Assembly (NCBI GenBank): GCA_023391105.1
Contig: JAEWBO010000038.1
Location: 1 to 63,078 of the forward strand
Reading direction: 5' to 3'
Source of the DNA: Bacillota bacterium
GTDB lineage: Bacteria; Bacillota; Clostridia; Christensenellales; SZUA-584
Length of the DNA: 63,078 nucleotides
Shown: piece by piece, positions 16,869-25,318 of the stretch
Numbering within the stretch: the first letter of the stretch is position 1
Layout of the letters: each line of letters starts with the position of its first letter
Notes under the pieces: generated by a model
Database searches by the model: none
What the model was told of the DNA's origin: nothing
What the model saw: only the letters and a program-made list of their open reading frames with translations
Program-made: the position numbers and the translations under genes

Positions 16869-19151
16869 ATGAAATGGTTTAGAAATTTAAAAATTGGGAA
16901 GAAGCTCAATATGATAATCATATTGATGATTGTGCTGGTCGTCGTGGTTGCTGTAGGCTTCTCCATTATGGAATTTACTAAGATGAATATTAAGCAGGCG
17001 CAGGAACAATCCCAAAAGGGCGTTGCTGGCATGGCTGAGCTAATAGATAACAAAAAAGCCAACGCTATAGAACTGTCGAAGCTGTTTGCAGCGAATCCGG
17101 ACATTATCAAAGGAACGTTGAACGGCAGCCGTGATGCGCTTAAAAATGCGCTGGAGAAAATCGCATCTGCTGTCAGTGTTGATTCTATAACGGTACTGGA
17201 TAAGGCGGGTACAGTCATACTCAGGACGAGCGACACTGAGAAATTCGGGGATAGCCTGGCTGGACAGGAGGATATTAGCAAAGCCATGTCAGGCGAACCA
17301 GCCGTTTCGATAGAGAAAGGGATAGATTCATCAATGTCGATAAATGCCGGCTGCCCGATTACCGACACCCAGGGCAATATAATTGGCGTTGTATCCACAG
17401 GGGTAAGGCTTGACAACAGCGAGTTGCTTGATTCCTTAAAAGAGATATATAAAACCGAGATGACGATATTTCAGGACGACATAAGGATTGCGACAACAAT
17501 TGTGAATAACGGTCAGCGGGTCGTTGGTACGACTCTCGACCCTGCGGTGGCCGATATCGTGCTGAAACAAAAAAGCGTATATGCGGGAGACGCAAATATA
17601 CTGGGTAAAAAATATATAACGTATTATTCGCCGATTCTTTCATCGGATGGCAACGCGATAGGTATCTTGTTCGCCGGACAGCCTATTGACGAATTCTATC
17701 AGCAGCTCAATCAGATCATTTTAATCGTGTTGGTGATATCTGCCGTTTCGGTCGCAATTGTTTTGATAATATTGATAAGAATGATACGGAATATTGTGAC
17801 GAGGCCTGTTAAAGCGGCAGGCGAGCTTGCAAACGCCCTCGCTTCGGGCGACCTCGACAAGGACATCAGCATCAAATCTGAAGATGAGATTGGACAGCTT
17901 GCGAAATTGCTTGACAAAGAGGTGCGCGACGCATTCAAGAATATCGTAAACGCTCGTCGTGTGGCTGATAAGCAGGCAAGATATCAGTCGGGCGAGGTGG
18001 ATAAGCTGCTCATTAACCTGCAGCGTCTCGCGCGCGGCGAACTGCTTTGCGACATCGTTGTGGACACAGCAGATCAGGATACCGAGGCTTTATATGAGCT
18101 GTTTAATAAGATCGCAATGAATATGTCCAGTGGTATTAGTGCGATAAAAGACTATATCGATGAAATCTCTTATGTATTGAGTGAAATGGCAAACGGTAAC
18201 ATGTGTGTCGGTATTTCTTCGGACTACAAAGGGGATTTCGTCACACTCAAAGAATCCATCAATACGATTGCCGAGTCCCTAAACAGCACACTTACTGAAA
18301 TCAATCTTGCGGCACAGCAGGTGGCATCCGGCACATCGCAGGTGTCCGACGGCAGTCAGGCGATATCGCAGGGCGCGACGGAACAAGCGGCTTCCATCGA
18401 GGAGCTCACCTCAACTGTCACAGAGATTGCGGCTCAGACAAGGCAGAACGCACTCAGCGCGGGAAAAGCCAACGAGATGTCTGAGCAAGCCAAGGATAAT
18501 GCCATTAAGGGCAACGAGCAGATGAAAGCGCTGCAGCAGGCCATATGGGAGATCAATGAATCATCTGCAAATATCTCGAAGATCATTAAGGTGATTGACG
18601 ATATCGCGTTCCAGACCAACATATTAGCGCTGAACGCAGCGGTGGAAGCGGCGAGGGCCGGTATTCATGGCAAGGGCTTTGCGGTGGTGGCCGAAGAGGT
18701 GAGGAACCTTGCGGCGCGCAGCGCGAGCGCAGCCAAGGAAACCACGGAGCTTATCGAAGGCTCCATCAAAAAGACCGCGGCTGGAACAAAGATTGCGGAC
18801 GACACGGCTGCGGCACTGACACAGATCGTGGAGGGCGTGGAGAAGGCTGTCGGGCTGGTGGCAGAGATTGCAGGTGCCTCCAACCAGCAGGCCACGGCCA
18901 TCGGTGAGGTGAACAGAGGCATCGAGCAGATGTCGCAGGTGGTGCAGACCAACTCGGCCATATCGCAGGAGGAAGCGGCTGCTTCCGAAGAGCTTTCCAG
19001 CCAGGCGGCCATGCTCATGGAGATGGTGAACCGCTTTAAGCTAAGAAGAGAGGCAAATCAGTTATCTCTTCCGGATAGTCCAACAGGTAAGCTAATATCA
19101 CAGGACAAGCCATCGATTGAGTTTGGCGATAGAGATTTCGGAAAATACTAA
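16869..19151 (+). CDS. Methyl-accepting chemotaxis protein with Cache-type sensor
   Basis: 760 residues. TM1 (about 12-34), then an extracytoplasmic single-Cache-like domain (about 35-285; GVVSTGVRLDN, GTTLDPAVADIVLKQK, GKKYITYYSPIL), TM2 (about 286-310), HAMP, and an intermediate helical region with HAMP-like repeats. The signalling hairpin follows (VIDDIAFQTNILALNAA; GKGFAVVAEEVRNLAARSA). After the coiled coil comes a ~30-residue flexible tail ending FGDRDFGKY. ATG 16869 has AAAGGGAGATG upstream. Regulated by a sigma-D-like promoter. Single-Cache domains bind small organic acids or similar; the ligand is unknown. Confidence 0.95.
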   Translation: MKWFRNLKIGKKLNMIIILMIVLVVVVAVGFSIMEFTKMNIKQAQEQSQKGVAGMAELIDNKKANAIELSKLFAANPDIIKGTLNGSRDALKNALEKIASAVSVDSITVLDKAGTVILRTSDTEKFGDSLAGQEDISKAMSGEPAVSIEKGIDSSMSINAGCPITDTQGNIIGVVSTGVRLDNSELLDSLKEIYKTEMTIFQDDIRIATTIVNNGQRVVGTTLDPAVADIVLKQKSVYAGDANILGKKYITYYSPILSSDGNAIGILFAGQPIDEFYQQLNQIILIVLVISAVSVAIVLIILIRMIRNIVTRPVKAAGELANALASGDLDKDISIKSEDEIGQLAKLLDKEVRDAFKNIVNARRVADKQARYQSGEVDKLLINLQRLARGELLCDIVVDTADQDTEALYELFNKIAMNMSSGISAIKDYIDEISYVLSEMANGNMCVGISSDYKGDFVTLKESINTIAESLNSTLTEINLAAQQVASGTSQVSDGSQAISQGATEQAASIEELTSTVTEIAAQTRQNALSAGKANEMSEQAKDNAIKGNEQMKALQQAIWEINESSANISKIIKVIDDIAFQTNILALNAAVEAARAGIHGKGFAVVAEEVRNLAARSASAAKETTELIEGSIKKTAAGTKIADDTAAALTQIVEGVEKAVGLVAEIAGASNQQATAIGEVNRGIEQMSQVVQTNSAISQEEAAASEELSSQAAMLMEMVNRFKLRREANQLSLPDSPTGKLISQDKPSIEFGDRDFGKY

Positions 19152-19163
19152 TCAGTTGCTTTT

Positions 19164-19206
19164 GCTGGTGGAAGCGTGTAATGCAGGAGTTTCCACCAGC
19201 CTTTAT
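19164..19206 (+). terminator. Terminator of the Cache-MCP gene
   Basis: A 10-bp perfect stem, GCTGGTGGAA against TTCCACCAGC, is followed by a T-rich stretch, 13 bases after the stop codon. Confidence 0.75.
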
Positions 19207-19297
19207 ATTAAAGACACTCGGCATTACAGTGGGGTTTGAAAAGGCTTAAACTATAGAAAAAAAGCTCCACATGCTATATTTTTATACAGTCTGGCCA

Positions 19298-19340
19298 TTA
19301 ACAAAGGCCGCAGTATATCTTATACTGCGGCCTTTGTTAA
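19298..19340. repeat. Long perfect palindrome, left flank of the integrase gene
   Basis: Two 20-base arms (left arm TTAACAAAGGCCGCAGTATA) are separated by the 3-base centre TCT. The inner 23 bases recur in inverted orientation, with centre AGA, at 20700-20722 on the other side of the recombinase gene. It could serve as a bidirectional terminator, a recombination site, or both. Confidence 0.85.
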
Positions 19341-19513
19341 CCGAATTAATTAAATAAATTATAATAAATAATTCTAAAGATTTCAATAAAAAAGTTTTTT
19401 TTGCCTAAAAAATATCGAGACAAAGGTGAAAACCGTACTATATAGTTGCTTGGATAGCCCGTATAATGTGTTTACGTCGTCAAAAAGATCGTCAAAAGAA
19501 AGGAGCTACAACA

Positions 19514-20635
19514 ATGAGCAAACGCGGCGAGAACATCTATAAACGAAAAGATGGACGGTGGGAGGCCCGTCTGAAAAAAAAAGACGGAAAATACATTTCT
19601 ATCTATGGAAAAAGCTATGCAGAAGTCAGAGAAAGAAAAAAAGAGTGGATAAAAAGAGAAGATGATGAAAGCGAACCAGATCAAAAAAGCGAAACGAAAA
19701 ATGTAACGGAGGAATTGGAGAAATGGCTCAGTGATTGTGCTCATCGTGTCAAGCAGTCAACGTATGAGAATTATTACTATTGCATGAAAACTTATGTTTG
19801 TCCGTACTTTGAAAATGCGAATATTAATACCTTTACAAAAACTGAACTGGAGAAATTCGTCAGTACCATTAATAATAAATCAGCTCTCTCTTACTCATAC
19901 CGCAACAAAATCATAACCATTTTCAAGGTTGCACTTCGGTCGATATTGAGGGAGGATGAAAGTGCAAAACAGCTTTTGGATACACTTAGTGTTCCGAAGA
20001 GTCAAACAACAGCGGTGCTGGTGTTCTCGCTGTCGGAGCAGCAGAAAATTGAGGAGGAGCTGATAACATGCAGCAATTCCAAAGCGATTGGCATCCTGCT
20101 TTGCTTTTATACCGGATTACGCTTGGGTGAGCTTGGCGCGCTCAAGTGGAAGGATATTGATCTGGAATCCAAAATAATCACAGTATCTGGAACACTGTCG
20201 CGTAAAAAAAACTTTGGTAATGATGACAGCAAAACAATGCTGACAATCGGCACACCAAAGAATAACAGCTCGAATCGAAGAATCCCTTTGCCAGATTTTC
20301 TTATTGATATCCTAATGAAGCTTAAACAAAAAAAGAAAAGCGACGGGATCTTTTTCTTGTCCAATTCATTCACGCCTCTGGACCCCCGTTCGCTTCAAAA
20401 GTTTTACATGAATATGCTAAAGACCGCAGGTGTTCAATACCGAAAGTTTCATACTATCCGGCATACATTTGCGACCCGGGCATTGGAGATGGGTGTTGAC
20501 GTGAAGACCCTAAGTGATTTATTAGGACACGCAAGTGTGACTAATACGTTAAACATATATACACATTCTCTGATGGAGCAAAAAAAACGGGCAATTGCAA
20601 AATTAAACTCCATGCATACTTGTCAGATGAGCTAA
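19514..20635 (+). CDS. Tyrosine recombinase (phage/ICE-type integrase)
   Basis: 373 residues. An N-terminal AP2-like DNA-binding region (GENIYKRKDGRWEARLKKKDGK) is followed by a SAM-like core-binding domain (about 75-165) and the catalytic domain. Catalytic residues are visible: Arg in YTGLRLGELGALKW, His and Arg in HTIRHTFATRALEMG, His in LLGHASVTNTL and Tyr in NIYTHSLMEQ. All six-residue-type sites appear intact, so it is probably active. AAAGGAG precedes ATG 19514. No excisionase, replication or cargo gene accompanies it; it lies between two chemoreceptor transcription units, bracketed by matching palindromic sites. Confidence 0.93.
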   Translation: MSKRGENIYKRKDGRWEARLKKKDGKYISIYGKSYAEVRERKKEWIKREDDESEPDQKSETKNVTEELEKWLSDCAHRVKQSTYENYYYCMKTYVCPYFENANINTFTKTELEKFVSTINNKSALSYSYRNKIITIFKVALRSILREDESAKQLLDTLSVPKSQTTAVLVFSLSEQQKIEEELITCSNSKAIGILLCFYTGLRLGELGALKWKDIDLESKIITVSGTLSRKKNFGNDDSKTMLTIGTPKNNSSNRRIPLPDFLIDILMKLKQKKKSDGIFFLSNSFTPLDPRSLQKFYMNMLKTAGVQYRKFHTIRHTFATRALEMGVDVKTLSDLLGHASVTNTLNIYTHSLMEQKKRAIAKLNSMHTCQMS

Positions 20636-20699
20636 ACGCCGTCAATTTAAGGGATACAAGCAGAGCTCCCTCACTTTTCAAGCCAGATAAGAACAGAAT

Positions 20700-20722
20700 G
20701 CCGCAGTATAAGATATACTGCG
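20700..20722. repeat. Inverted partner of the palindrome, right flank of the integrase gene
   Basis: Arms GCAGTATA and TATACTGC with centre AGA. The 23 bases equal the reverse complement of the core of the 19298-19340 palindrome; outside these bases the two sites diverge. It lies 65 bases after the integrase stop. Confidence 0.85.
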
Positions 20723-20846
20723 ATTTCAGGTGAATTAAGAGTTTGTACACGAATTCCACACGTGATAATAGTTGGGGCTTTTAACCGACGAATTAGATAC
20801 ATGATTGGTATGATTTGAGCAACAAGACGGGAGCCTAAAGAAACAC

Positions 20847-21225
20847 ATGTTACCAAACATTTATGCAGGACAGAGCTTTAATGTAGTGGTTCCCTTAATT
20901 CCCTCAGACGAATTAAGACATACGCAGCGAGTAGGCAGACTCACAAATGAGCTGTCGTGGATAATAACCAGATACACAAAATACAAAAAAAATGAAAATG
21001 TTTTTTTTAAGTTCAACAATGTTGCTTTCTACCATGATATCGGGAAAGCATGGGCTCCATCGGATATTCTTACCCAAAAAGGGTGTCTCACTAATGAAGA
21101 ATCCCTTATAGTGAGGCAATGCCCCATAAAGTAGCTACGCTAAAATAGAGCGATATGCGGGAAAGCACTTTGATCCTGAAATCGCTTCTATTTTTTTGCA
21201 GAATCAAAAGGCTATTGTGCAATGA
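20847..21225 (+). pseudogene. HD-GYP (c-di-GMP phosphodiesterase) pseudogene, internally deleted and frameshifted
   Basis: The first frame (20847-21134) encodes HTQRVGRLTNELSW, FYHDIGKAWAPSDIL and LTNEESLIVRQ, the first half of an HD-GYP domain with its HD-x-GK metal motif, and then stops. About where it stops, another frame picks up KIERYAGKHFDPEIASIFLQ (to a stop at 21223), the characteristic end of an HD-GYP domain. The middle, with the HHE and GYP motifs, is missing. The gene is therefore an eroded c-di-GMP phosphodiesterase. An intact copy would belong to the same signalling theme as the nearby c-di-GMP riboswitch. Confidence 0.8.
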
Positions 21226-21332
21226 CCATTGGCAGCTGGTTGTATGTATAGAAAACGAGAAGGTGATAATGTTGATGATCTAAGAGGTGTCATGAATTCG
21301 ATGAATTAAAAATGTAAAGGGGGAGTAAAAAA

Positions 21333-21839
21333 ATGTCTATAGCACAAGAGGTGAAGAGTGAGACAGAAGATATTCAAAGCGGAAAATATCTTGAGTTTCT
21401 GATTGACAATGGATCTTATGGTATTGAGATCAGGTATGTAACGGAGATTATCAGTATGCAGCCTGTGAACACGCTGCCGGATACACCTGCCTATATCAAA
21501 GGCGTTATCAATTTAAGGGGCAGGATTATTCCTGTAATTGACATGCATCTTCGGCTCAATAAAAAAGATGTCGTGTATTCGGACAGAACTTGTATTGTGG
21601 TCATCGAAAACCAAAGGCTGTGTGCCGGGCTTATTGTGGACAGGGTGTCTGATGTGCTCAGGATTGACGAGAAAGATATCGCGCCTGCGCCGGATTTGAA
21701 TGTGTCTGGTTCGAAGAAATATTTAAGCGGTATTGGAAAAGTAAATGATGGAGTCAAACTGCTGCTGAACTGCGATAAGCTTTTTGACTGCTCGGAAGTG
21801 AACGCAATAAATGATATTACTGGAGGGATAGAAGCATGA
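21333..21839 (+). CDS. cheW: Chemotaxis coupling protein CheW
   Basis: 168 residues, a standard CheW length. It has the two-subdomain SH3-like CheW fold: EFLIDNGSYGIEIRYVTEII, PDTPAYIKGVINLRGRIIPVIDMHLRL (the conserved G-x-x-N-L-R-G) and LIVDRVSDVLRI. CheW links receptors to the CheA kinase. GGGGGAG precedes the ATG. Its stop codon overlaps the next start as ATGA, so it is translationally coupled to the downstream receptor. No cheA is in the window. Confidence 0.95.
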   Translation: MSIAQEVKSETEDIQSGKYLEFLIDNGSYGIEIRYVTEIISMQPVNTLPDTPAYIKGVINLRGRIIPVIDMHLRLNKKDVVYSDRTCIVVIENQRLCAGLIVDRVSDVLRIDEKDIAPAPDLNVSGSKKYLSGIGKVNDGVKLLLNCDKLFDCSEVNAINDITGGIEA

Positions 21840-23893
21840 AATGGTTTAGAAATTTGAAAATATCAGTAAAACTGATTACGGCTTTTTTGATTATTGCCTT
21901 AATTGCAGGTGTCGTAGGTGTTTTGGGGATAGTCATGTTGTCGGATGTCAACGTCAGCAGTCAAAATTTATTTAATAATTATGGAAATTCGCAAGGTTAT
22001 CTAGGGTATGTGCGTGGTGAATTTGAATTTGAGCGTGCCTTGCTAAGGGATATTGTGGTGGACAAGGATGCGAATCGTGCTCTTGCTACACAAAACTCAG
22101 CGGTATCTTCGGATGAGAAACTCATGAATAATCTAAACGCTTACGAATTGACGTGTCAGAATGAAGATGAAAAAGCCAGATATTCCGATTTAAAAGAAAA
22201 AATAGAAGCCTTCAGGAACGTCAGGGATGAAATTCTAGCCCTTGGTGTCAATGGCGACTTTGATGGCGCCTATGATTTGCTTAAGGCCGATAGCTCTACA
22301 GTCATTGTCTCAGAAGCAACGGACGCACTGGATAAAGCTGTACAAGCGAATGTAGATACGGCGTATCAGAAACAGAGCGATGAGCAAGAATCTGTGAATG
22401 CATCGGTTATGCTCATGATCATACTCTCCTGCGCGGCAGTGGCGCTTGCGATTTTGCTGGGTATCTTCATTTCTCGCGCGATCAGCAAACCTATCAGGCA
22501 TATTAACGATGTGGCAAAGCAGCTTGCGAACGGTGATACCGACATTAAGCGGACAAATTACAACTCAAAGGACGAGGTGGGACAACTCTTAGATTCTTTC
22601 CGCGATATACTGGCGGCTATTCAGGCCCTGGTTGAGGATGCCAACATGCTTACAGAAGCTGCCGTTGCCGGAAAGCTATCGACACGAGCCGATGCGAACA
22701 GGCACAAAGGTGATTATCAAAAAATTATCCAAGGTGTGAACAATACTTTGGATGCTGTGATTGAACCGGTCAATGAGGCGAGCGCCGTTTTGGGCGAAAT
22801 GGCGAAAGGGAACCTCGGGGTTAATGTGACAGGCGATTACAAAGGTGACCATGCGGAAATTAAAGACGCACTCAACGACACCATCAACGCAATCAACGGA
22901 TATATCACAGAAATATCCAATGTACTTGGAAAAATGGCGGGCGGTAATCTTGATGTCATGATTACAGCCGAATACAGAGGCGATTTTATTAAGCTCAAGG
23001 ATTCAATCAACCATATTGCGCTGTCGCTGAACGAAGTGATGAGCGATATCAACCTCGCAGCAGATCAGGTGGCCTCGGGCACGTCACAGGTTTCCGACGG
23101 CAGTCAGGCAATATCGCAGGGCGCATCCGAGCAGGCCAGCTCTATCGAAGAGCTTACAACCGCTGTGGGGCAAATTGCTGAGCAAACCCGGCAGAACGCA
23201 CAGGGCGCCGGTACGGCAAACAAAATGTCATCAGATGCTAAAAGAAGCGCTGTCGAAGGCAACGAAAAGATGAGCAAGCTCCAGCAGGCCATGACGGAGA
23301 TAGACGAATCATCTGCAAATATTTCAAAAATAATAAAGGTCATTGATGATATCGCGTTCCAGACCAATATATTAGCGCTTAACGCGGCGGTGGAAGCGGC
23401 GAGAGCCGGTATTCATGGCAAAGGGTTTGCGGTGGTGGCCGAAGAGGTGAGAAACCTCGCCGCGCGCAGCGCGGGTGCAGCAAAGGAAACCACAGAGCTC
23501 ATAGAGGGGTCTATAAAAAAGACCGAGATAGGCACGAAAATTGCTGACGAGACCGCCGACGCGCTGACACATATTGTTGAAGCTGTAGAAAAGGCCGTGG
23601 AGCTGGTGGGTGATATTGCAGAGGCCTCAAATCAACAGGCCAGCGCAGTCAGTCAGGTCAATATGGGTATTGAGCAAATGTCGCAGGTGGTGCAGACCAA
23701 TTCGGCCACATCGCAGGAGGCAGCGGCTGCTGCAGAGGAGCTCTCCAGCCAGGCGGTCATGCTTAAAAACATGGTGAGCCGCTTTACGTTGAGAAGCGAG
23801 AACGATCAGTTATTACTTCCCAAAAGTCCAGCAGGCAAACAAAAGGATAAACCATTGATTGAGCTTGGCGATGGAGATTTCGGGAAATACTAA
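21836..23893 (+). CDS. Methyl-accepting chemotaxis protein with four-helix-bundle sensor
   Basis: 685 residues. TM1 (about 12-34), a periplasmic-type four-helix bundle (about 35-187), TM2 (about 190-212) and HAMP are followed by further HAMP-like modules (GKLSTRADANRHKGDY; GNLGVNVTGDYKGDH; GNLDVMITAEYRGDF). The signalling tip is VIDDIAFQTNILALNAA. The first nine residues, the whole signalling domain and the tail (IELGDGDFGKY) match the 16869-19151 receptor, pointing to duplication with replacement of the sensor. It is coupled to cheW and closed by a strong hairpin. Confidence 0.95.
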   Translation: MKWFRNLKISVKLITAFLIIALIAGVVGVLGIVMLSDVNVSSQNLFNNYGNSQGYLGYVRGEFEFERALLRDIVVDKDANRALATQNSAVSSDEKLMNNLNAYELTCQNEDEKARYSDLKEKIEAFRNVRDEILALGVNGDFDGAYDLLKADSSTVIVSEATDALDKAVQANVDTAYQKQSDEQESVNASVMLMIILSCAAVALAILLGIFISRAISKPIRHINDVAKQLANGDTDIKRTNYNSKDEVGQLLDSFRDILAAIQALVEDANMLTEAAVAGKLSTRADANRHKGDYQKIIQGVNNTLDAVIEPVNEASAVLGEMAKGNLGVNVTGDYKGDHAEIKDALNDTINAINGYITEISNVLGKMAGGNLDVMITAEYRGDFIKLKDSINHIALSLNEVMSDINLAADQVASGTSQVSDGSQAISQGASEQASSIEELTTAVGQIAEQTRQNAQGAGTANKMSSDAKRSAVEGNEKMSKLQQAMTEIDESSANISKIIKVIDDIAFQTNILALNAAVEAARAGIHGKGFAVVAEEVRNLAARSAGAAKETTELIEGSIKKTEIGTKIADETADALTHIVEAVEKAVELVGDIAEASNQQASAVSQVNMGIEQMSQVVQTNSATSQEAAAAAEELSSQAVMLKNMVSRFTLRSENDQLLLPKSPAGKQKDKPLIELGDGDFGKY

Positions 23894-23906
23894 ACAGTTT
23901 TATTTA

Positions 23907-23949
23907 CCTGTGGAAGCGAATAATGTCGGCGCTTCCACAGGATTTTTTT
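23907..23949 (+). terminator. Terminator of the cheW-MCP operon
   Basis: A perfect 12-bp stem, CCTGTGGAAGCG against CGCTTCCACAGG, is followed by eight Ts. Confidence 0.9.
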
Positions 23950-24208
23950 TCCAGCGAAAAGGATTAGTTTTATAATGTGAATAGATATATGCACATTGCC
24001 ATTTTCGCCTTCCTGCTTTCGCCAATTTTTCGTATCAAATATGTTAACCGTTCAAGGTTGGATTGGCTTGTTGTTATGGGTCATCAGAAGAGGTTTTTCA
24101 GATAGTATGGGAAAACCTCTGGAACGGCATCGGACAATACTTTCAAACCTAAGAGTCCTTCTGTGCGGTGCGGTATAACCCGAAGGTATAAAATAATTAA
24201 AAAAATAC
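23950..24208 (+). other. Gene-free stretch before the riboswitch
   Basis: About 260 bases with only short open frames and no recognised family, repeat or RNA. It may hold decayed sequence. Confidence 0.5.
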
Positions 24209-24238
24209 TTGTTTCATACGATTAATATGTGGTATATT
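24209..24238 (+). promoter_or_regulatory. Promoter in front of the c-di-GMP riboswitch
   Basis: TTGTTT (24209-24214) and TATATT (24233-24238) are 18 bp apart, in an AT-rich setting. The expected start is about 24245, just before the aptamer. Confidence 0.6.
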
Positions 24239-24264
24239 ATAAGCAAATAAATAACTGTTTGATA

Positions 24265-24365
24265 TTGGCTTTTAAGCCGATAAAGGCAAACCCGGTGAAA
24301 GCTGGGGACGCAAAGCTAAGGGGTCTAAGTCCATTGGATATGACAGCCCGGTTGCCGAAGATTAA
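24265..24365 (+). promoter_or_regulatory. Cyclic di-GMP-I (GEMM-I) riboswitch aptamer
   Basis: Aptamer hallmarks appear in order: GGCAAAC, a P2 stem closed by a GAAA tetraloop (CCCGGTGAAAGCTGGG), the invariant GGACGCAAAGC, a P3 helix carrying the tetraloop receptor halves TCTAAG and TATGA, and the closing GGTTGCCGA. This is the class that binds c-di-GMP and commonly controls motility, chemotaxis and adhesion genes in Clostridia. No clear terminator hairpin directly follows; the sequence continues TTAAAGGTTTTTTATTTT. Confidence 0.93.
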
Positions 24366-24592
24366 AGGTTTTTTATTTTATGAACTTGCGCCTAACCCTG
24401 ATTCGCAGGGTGTAATAAATAGGGGAGATATATCAAACAAACGCACTATATTCTAAACGACGTGTCTGCATTAGCAGACCATATACAACACATATAATCT
24501 ACGTACACAGTTGGTTGGAGAAGGATAGACTTAAAATCGTATGGACATCTTCCAAACCAATCCCCTGCATAATGTTTAAGTCCGAAAAGGCG
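24366..24592 (+). ncRNA. ORF-less transcript body downstream of the c-di-GMP riboswitch
   Basis: Between the aptamer and the strong terminator there is no coding frame longer than about a dozen codons (an 11-codon frame at 24379 is the best). Several hairpins are visible: CCCTG/CAGGG (about 24396-24410), GTCTGC/GCAGAC (about 24463-24478) and TTGGTT paired with AACCAA (about 24511-24560). Either this is a riboswitch-governed non-coding RNA, or it is the remains of a deleted regulated gene. Confidence 0.45.
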
Positions 24593-24628
24593 AAGGAAAA
24601 CCACAGCACCCGCTGTGGTTTTCCTTTT
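24593..24628. terminator. Strong bidirectional terminator
   Basis: A 15-bp stem (AAGGAAAACCACAGC and its complement) with a 4-base loop carries A and T tracts on either side. It serves the riboswitch transcript on one strand and the DUF1540 gene on the other. Confidence 0.9.
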
Positions 24629-24632
24629 CACT

Positions 24633-24953
24633 CTATTTAGGACGGTAGGTTAAGCAATTGCATATCACCGAGTCATGCGGATCATCAATTTCCACACTTC
24701 TTGCGCGGCAATGAAACGACTTGTTGTATGCGCACTGTGTGACGTTACAGGAAATTCGGGGGCTGTTTTCTCCCAGCTCTGCTGCGAATTCTGTGTCCGC
24801 AGGCAAATGTGAGGATGCCACAAAGGAATTCTCTTTGGTATATGTGTCACAATACGTTTCATTAGATGTATTGCTTACAAGAATTGTATTGGCGTCGCAG
24901 AAGTAATCCGTATTGTACATGCAATCGGAGGCCTGGCATTTTAAAGACTTCAT
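24633..24953 (-). CDS. DUF1540 cysteine-rich protein, two tandem repeats
   Basis: 106 residues with two copies of the DUF1540 pattern: LKCQASDCMYNTDYFCDANTI...C and ISCNVTQCAYNKSFHCRARSV...C. The four Cys per repeat are spaced like a small metal-binding module. DUF1540 is widespread in spore-forming Clostridia and has no established function. The start overlaps the stop of the upstream 60-codon gene (ATGA), implying translational coupling. Confidence 0.88.
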   Translation of the reverse strand: MKSLKCQASDCMYNTDYFCDANTILVSNTSNETYCDTYTKENSFVASSHLPADTEFAAELGENSPRISCNVTQCAYNKSFHCRARSVEIDDPHDSVICNCLTYRPK

Positions 24954-25132
24954 CTTCTATCATCCTTTCGCTCGAAGCTTTCGCTCATGCTTTCCTCAGG
25001 AAAGTCGGCAACAGTGATCAGAGGGCTTATGTAAATGCTGTTTAGCGCGAATATATCATCACATGACTCAACAGTGCAGTGAATTATCTCCTTCTTATCC
25101 AAATTGCGTCTTCCCATGAAAGCTGTTTTCAT
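24950..25132 (-). CDS. Small protein encoded upstream of and coupled to DUF1540
   Basis: 60 residues that I do not recognise as a full family. The segment KEIIHCTVESCDDIFALNSIYISPL keeps a C-x-V-x-x-C pair as in the start of a DUF1540 repeat, and the protein may be a diverged half-repeat. Its last bases overlap the DUF1540 start codon, which is the main support for it being real. Confidence 0.5.
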   Translation of the reverse strand: MKTAFMGRRNLDKKEIIHCTVESCDDIFALNSIYISPLITVADFPEESMSESFERKDDRR

Positions 25133-25278
25133 TATTATGGCTCAACATTATATGAATTATGTGATTCAGCAATTAGCTGCCGTGTATTAAGATAAAAAAC
25201 GCGATTCTTAAATAAAAAGAATATTTGTCTAGTTTTAAATAAAAATGGGTATTCTTATATCGTGGGGCTCTGATAGTA

Positions 25279-25308
25279 TTGACAAGATTATAAACACGAT
25301 TATATAAT
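25279..25308 (+). promoter_or_regulatory. Promoter for the microORF-rho transcript
   Basis: A consensus TTGACA (25279-25284) and TATAAT (25303-25308) are separated by 18 bp. The expected start is about 25315, a few bases before the microORF start. Confidence 0.75.
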
Positions 25309-25318
25309 AAGTTTGGTC

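Noticed and set aside
20847..21134. A 95-codon intact HD-domain gene
   Set aside because: The domain stops right after the HD-x-GK half and its end continues in another frame, so it is a pseudogene.
24229..24456. A 75-codon protein on the plus strand
   Set aside because: It runs through the c-di-GMP aptamer, whose conservation is RNA-type; no ribosome site.
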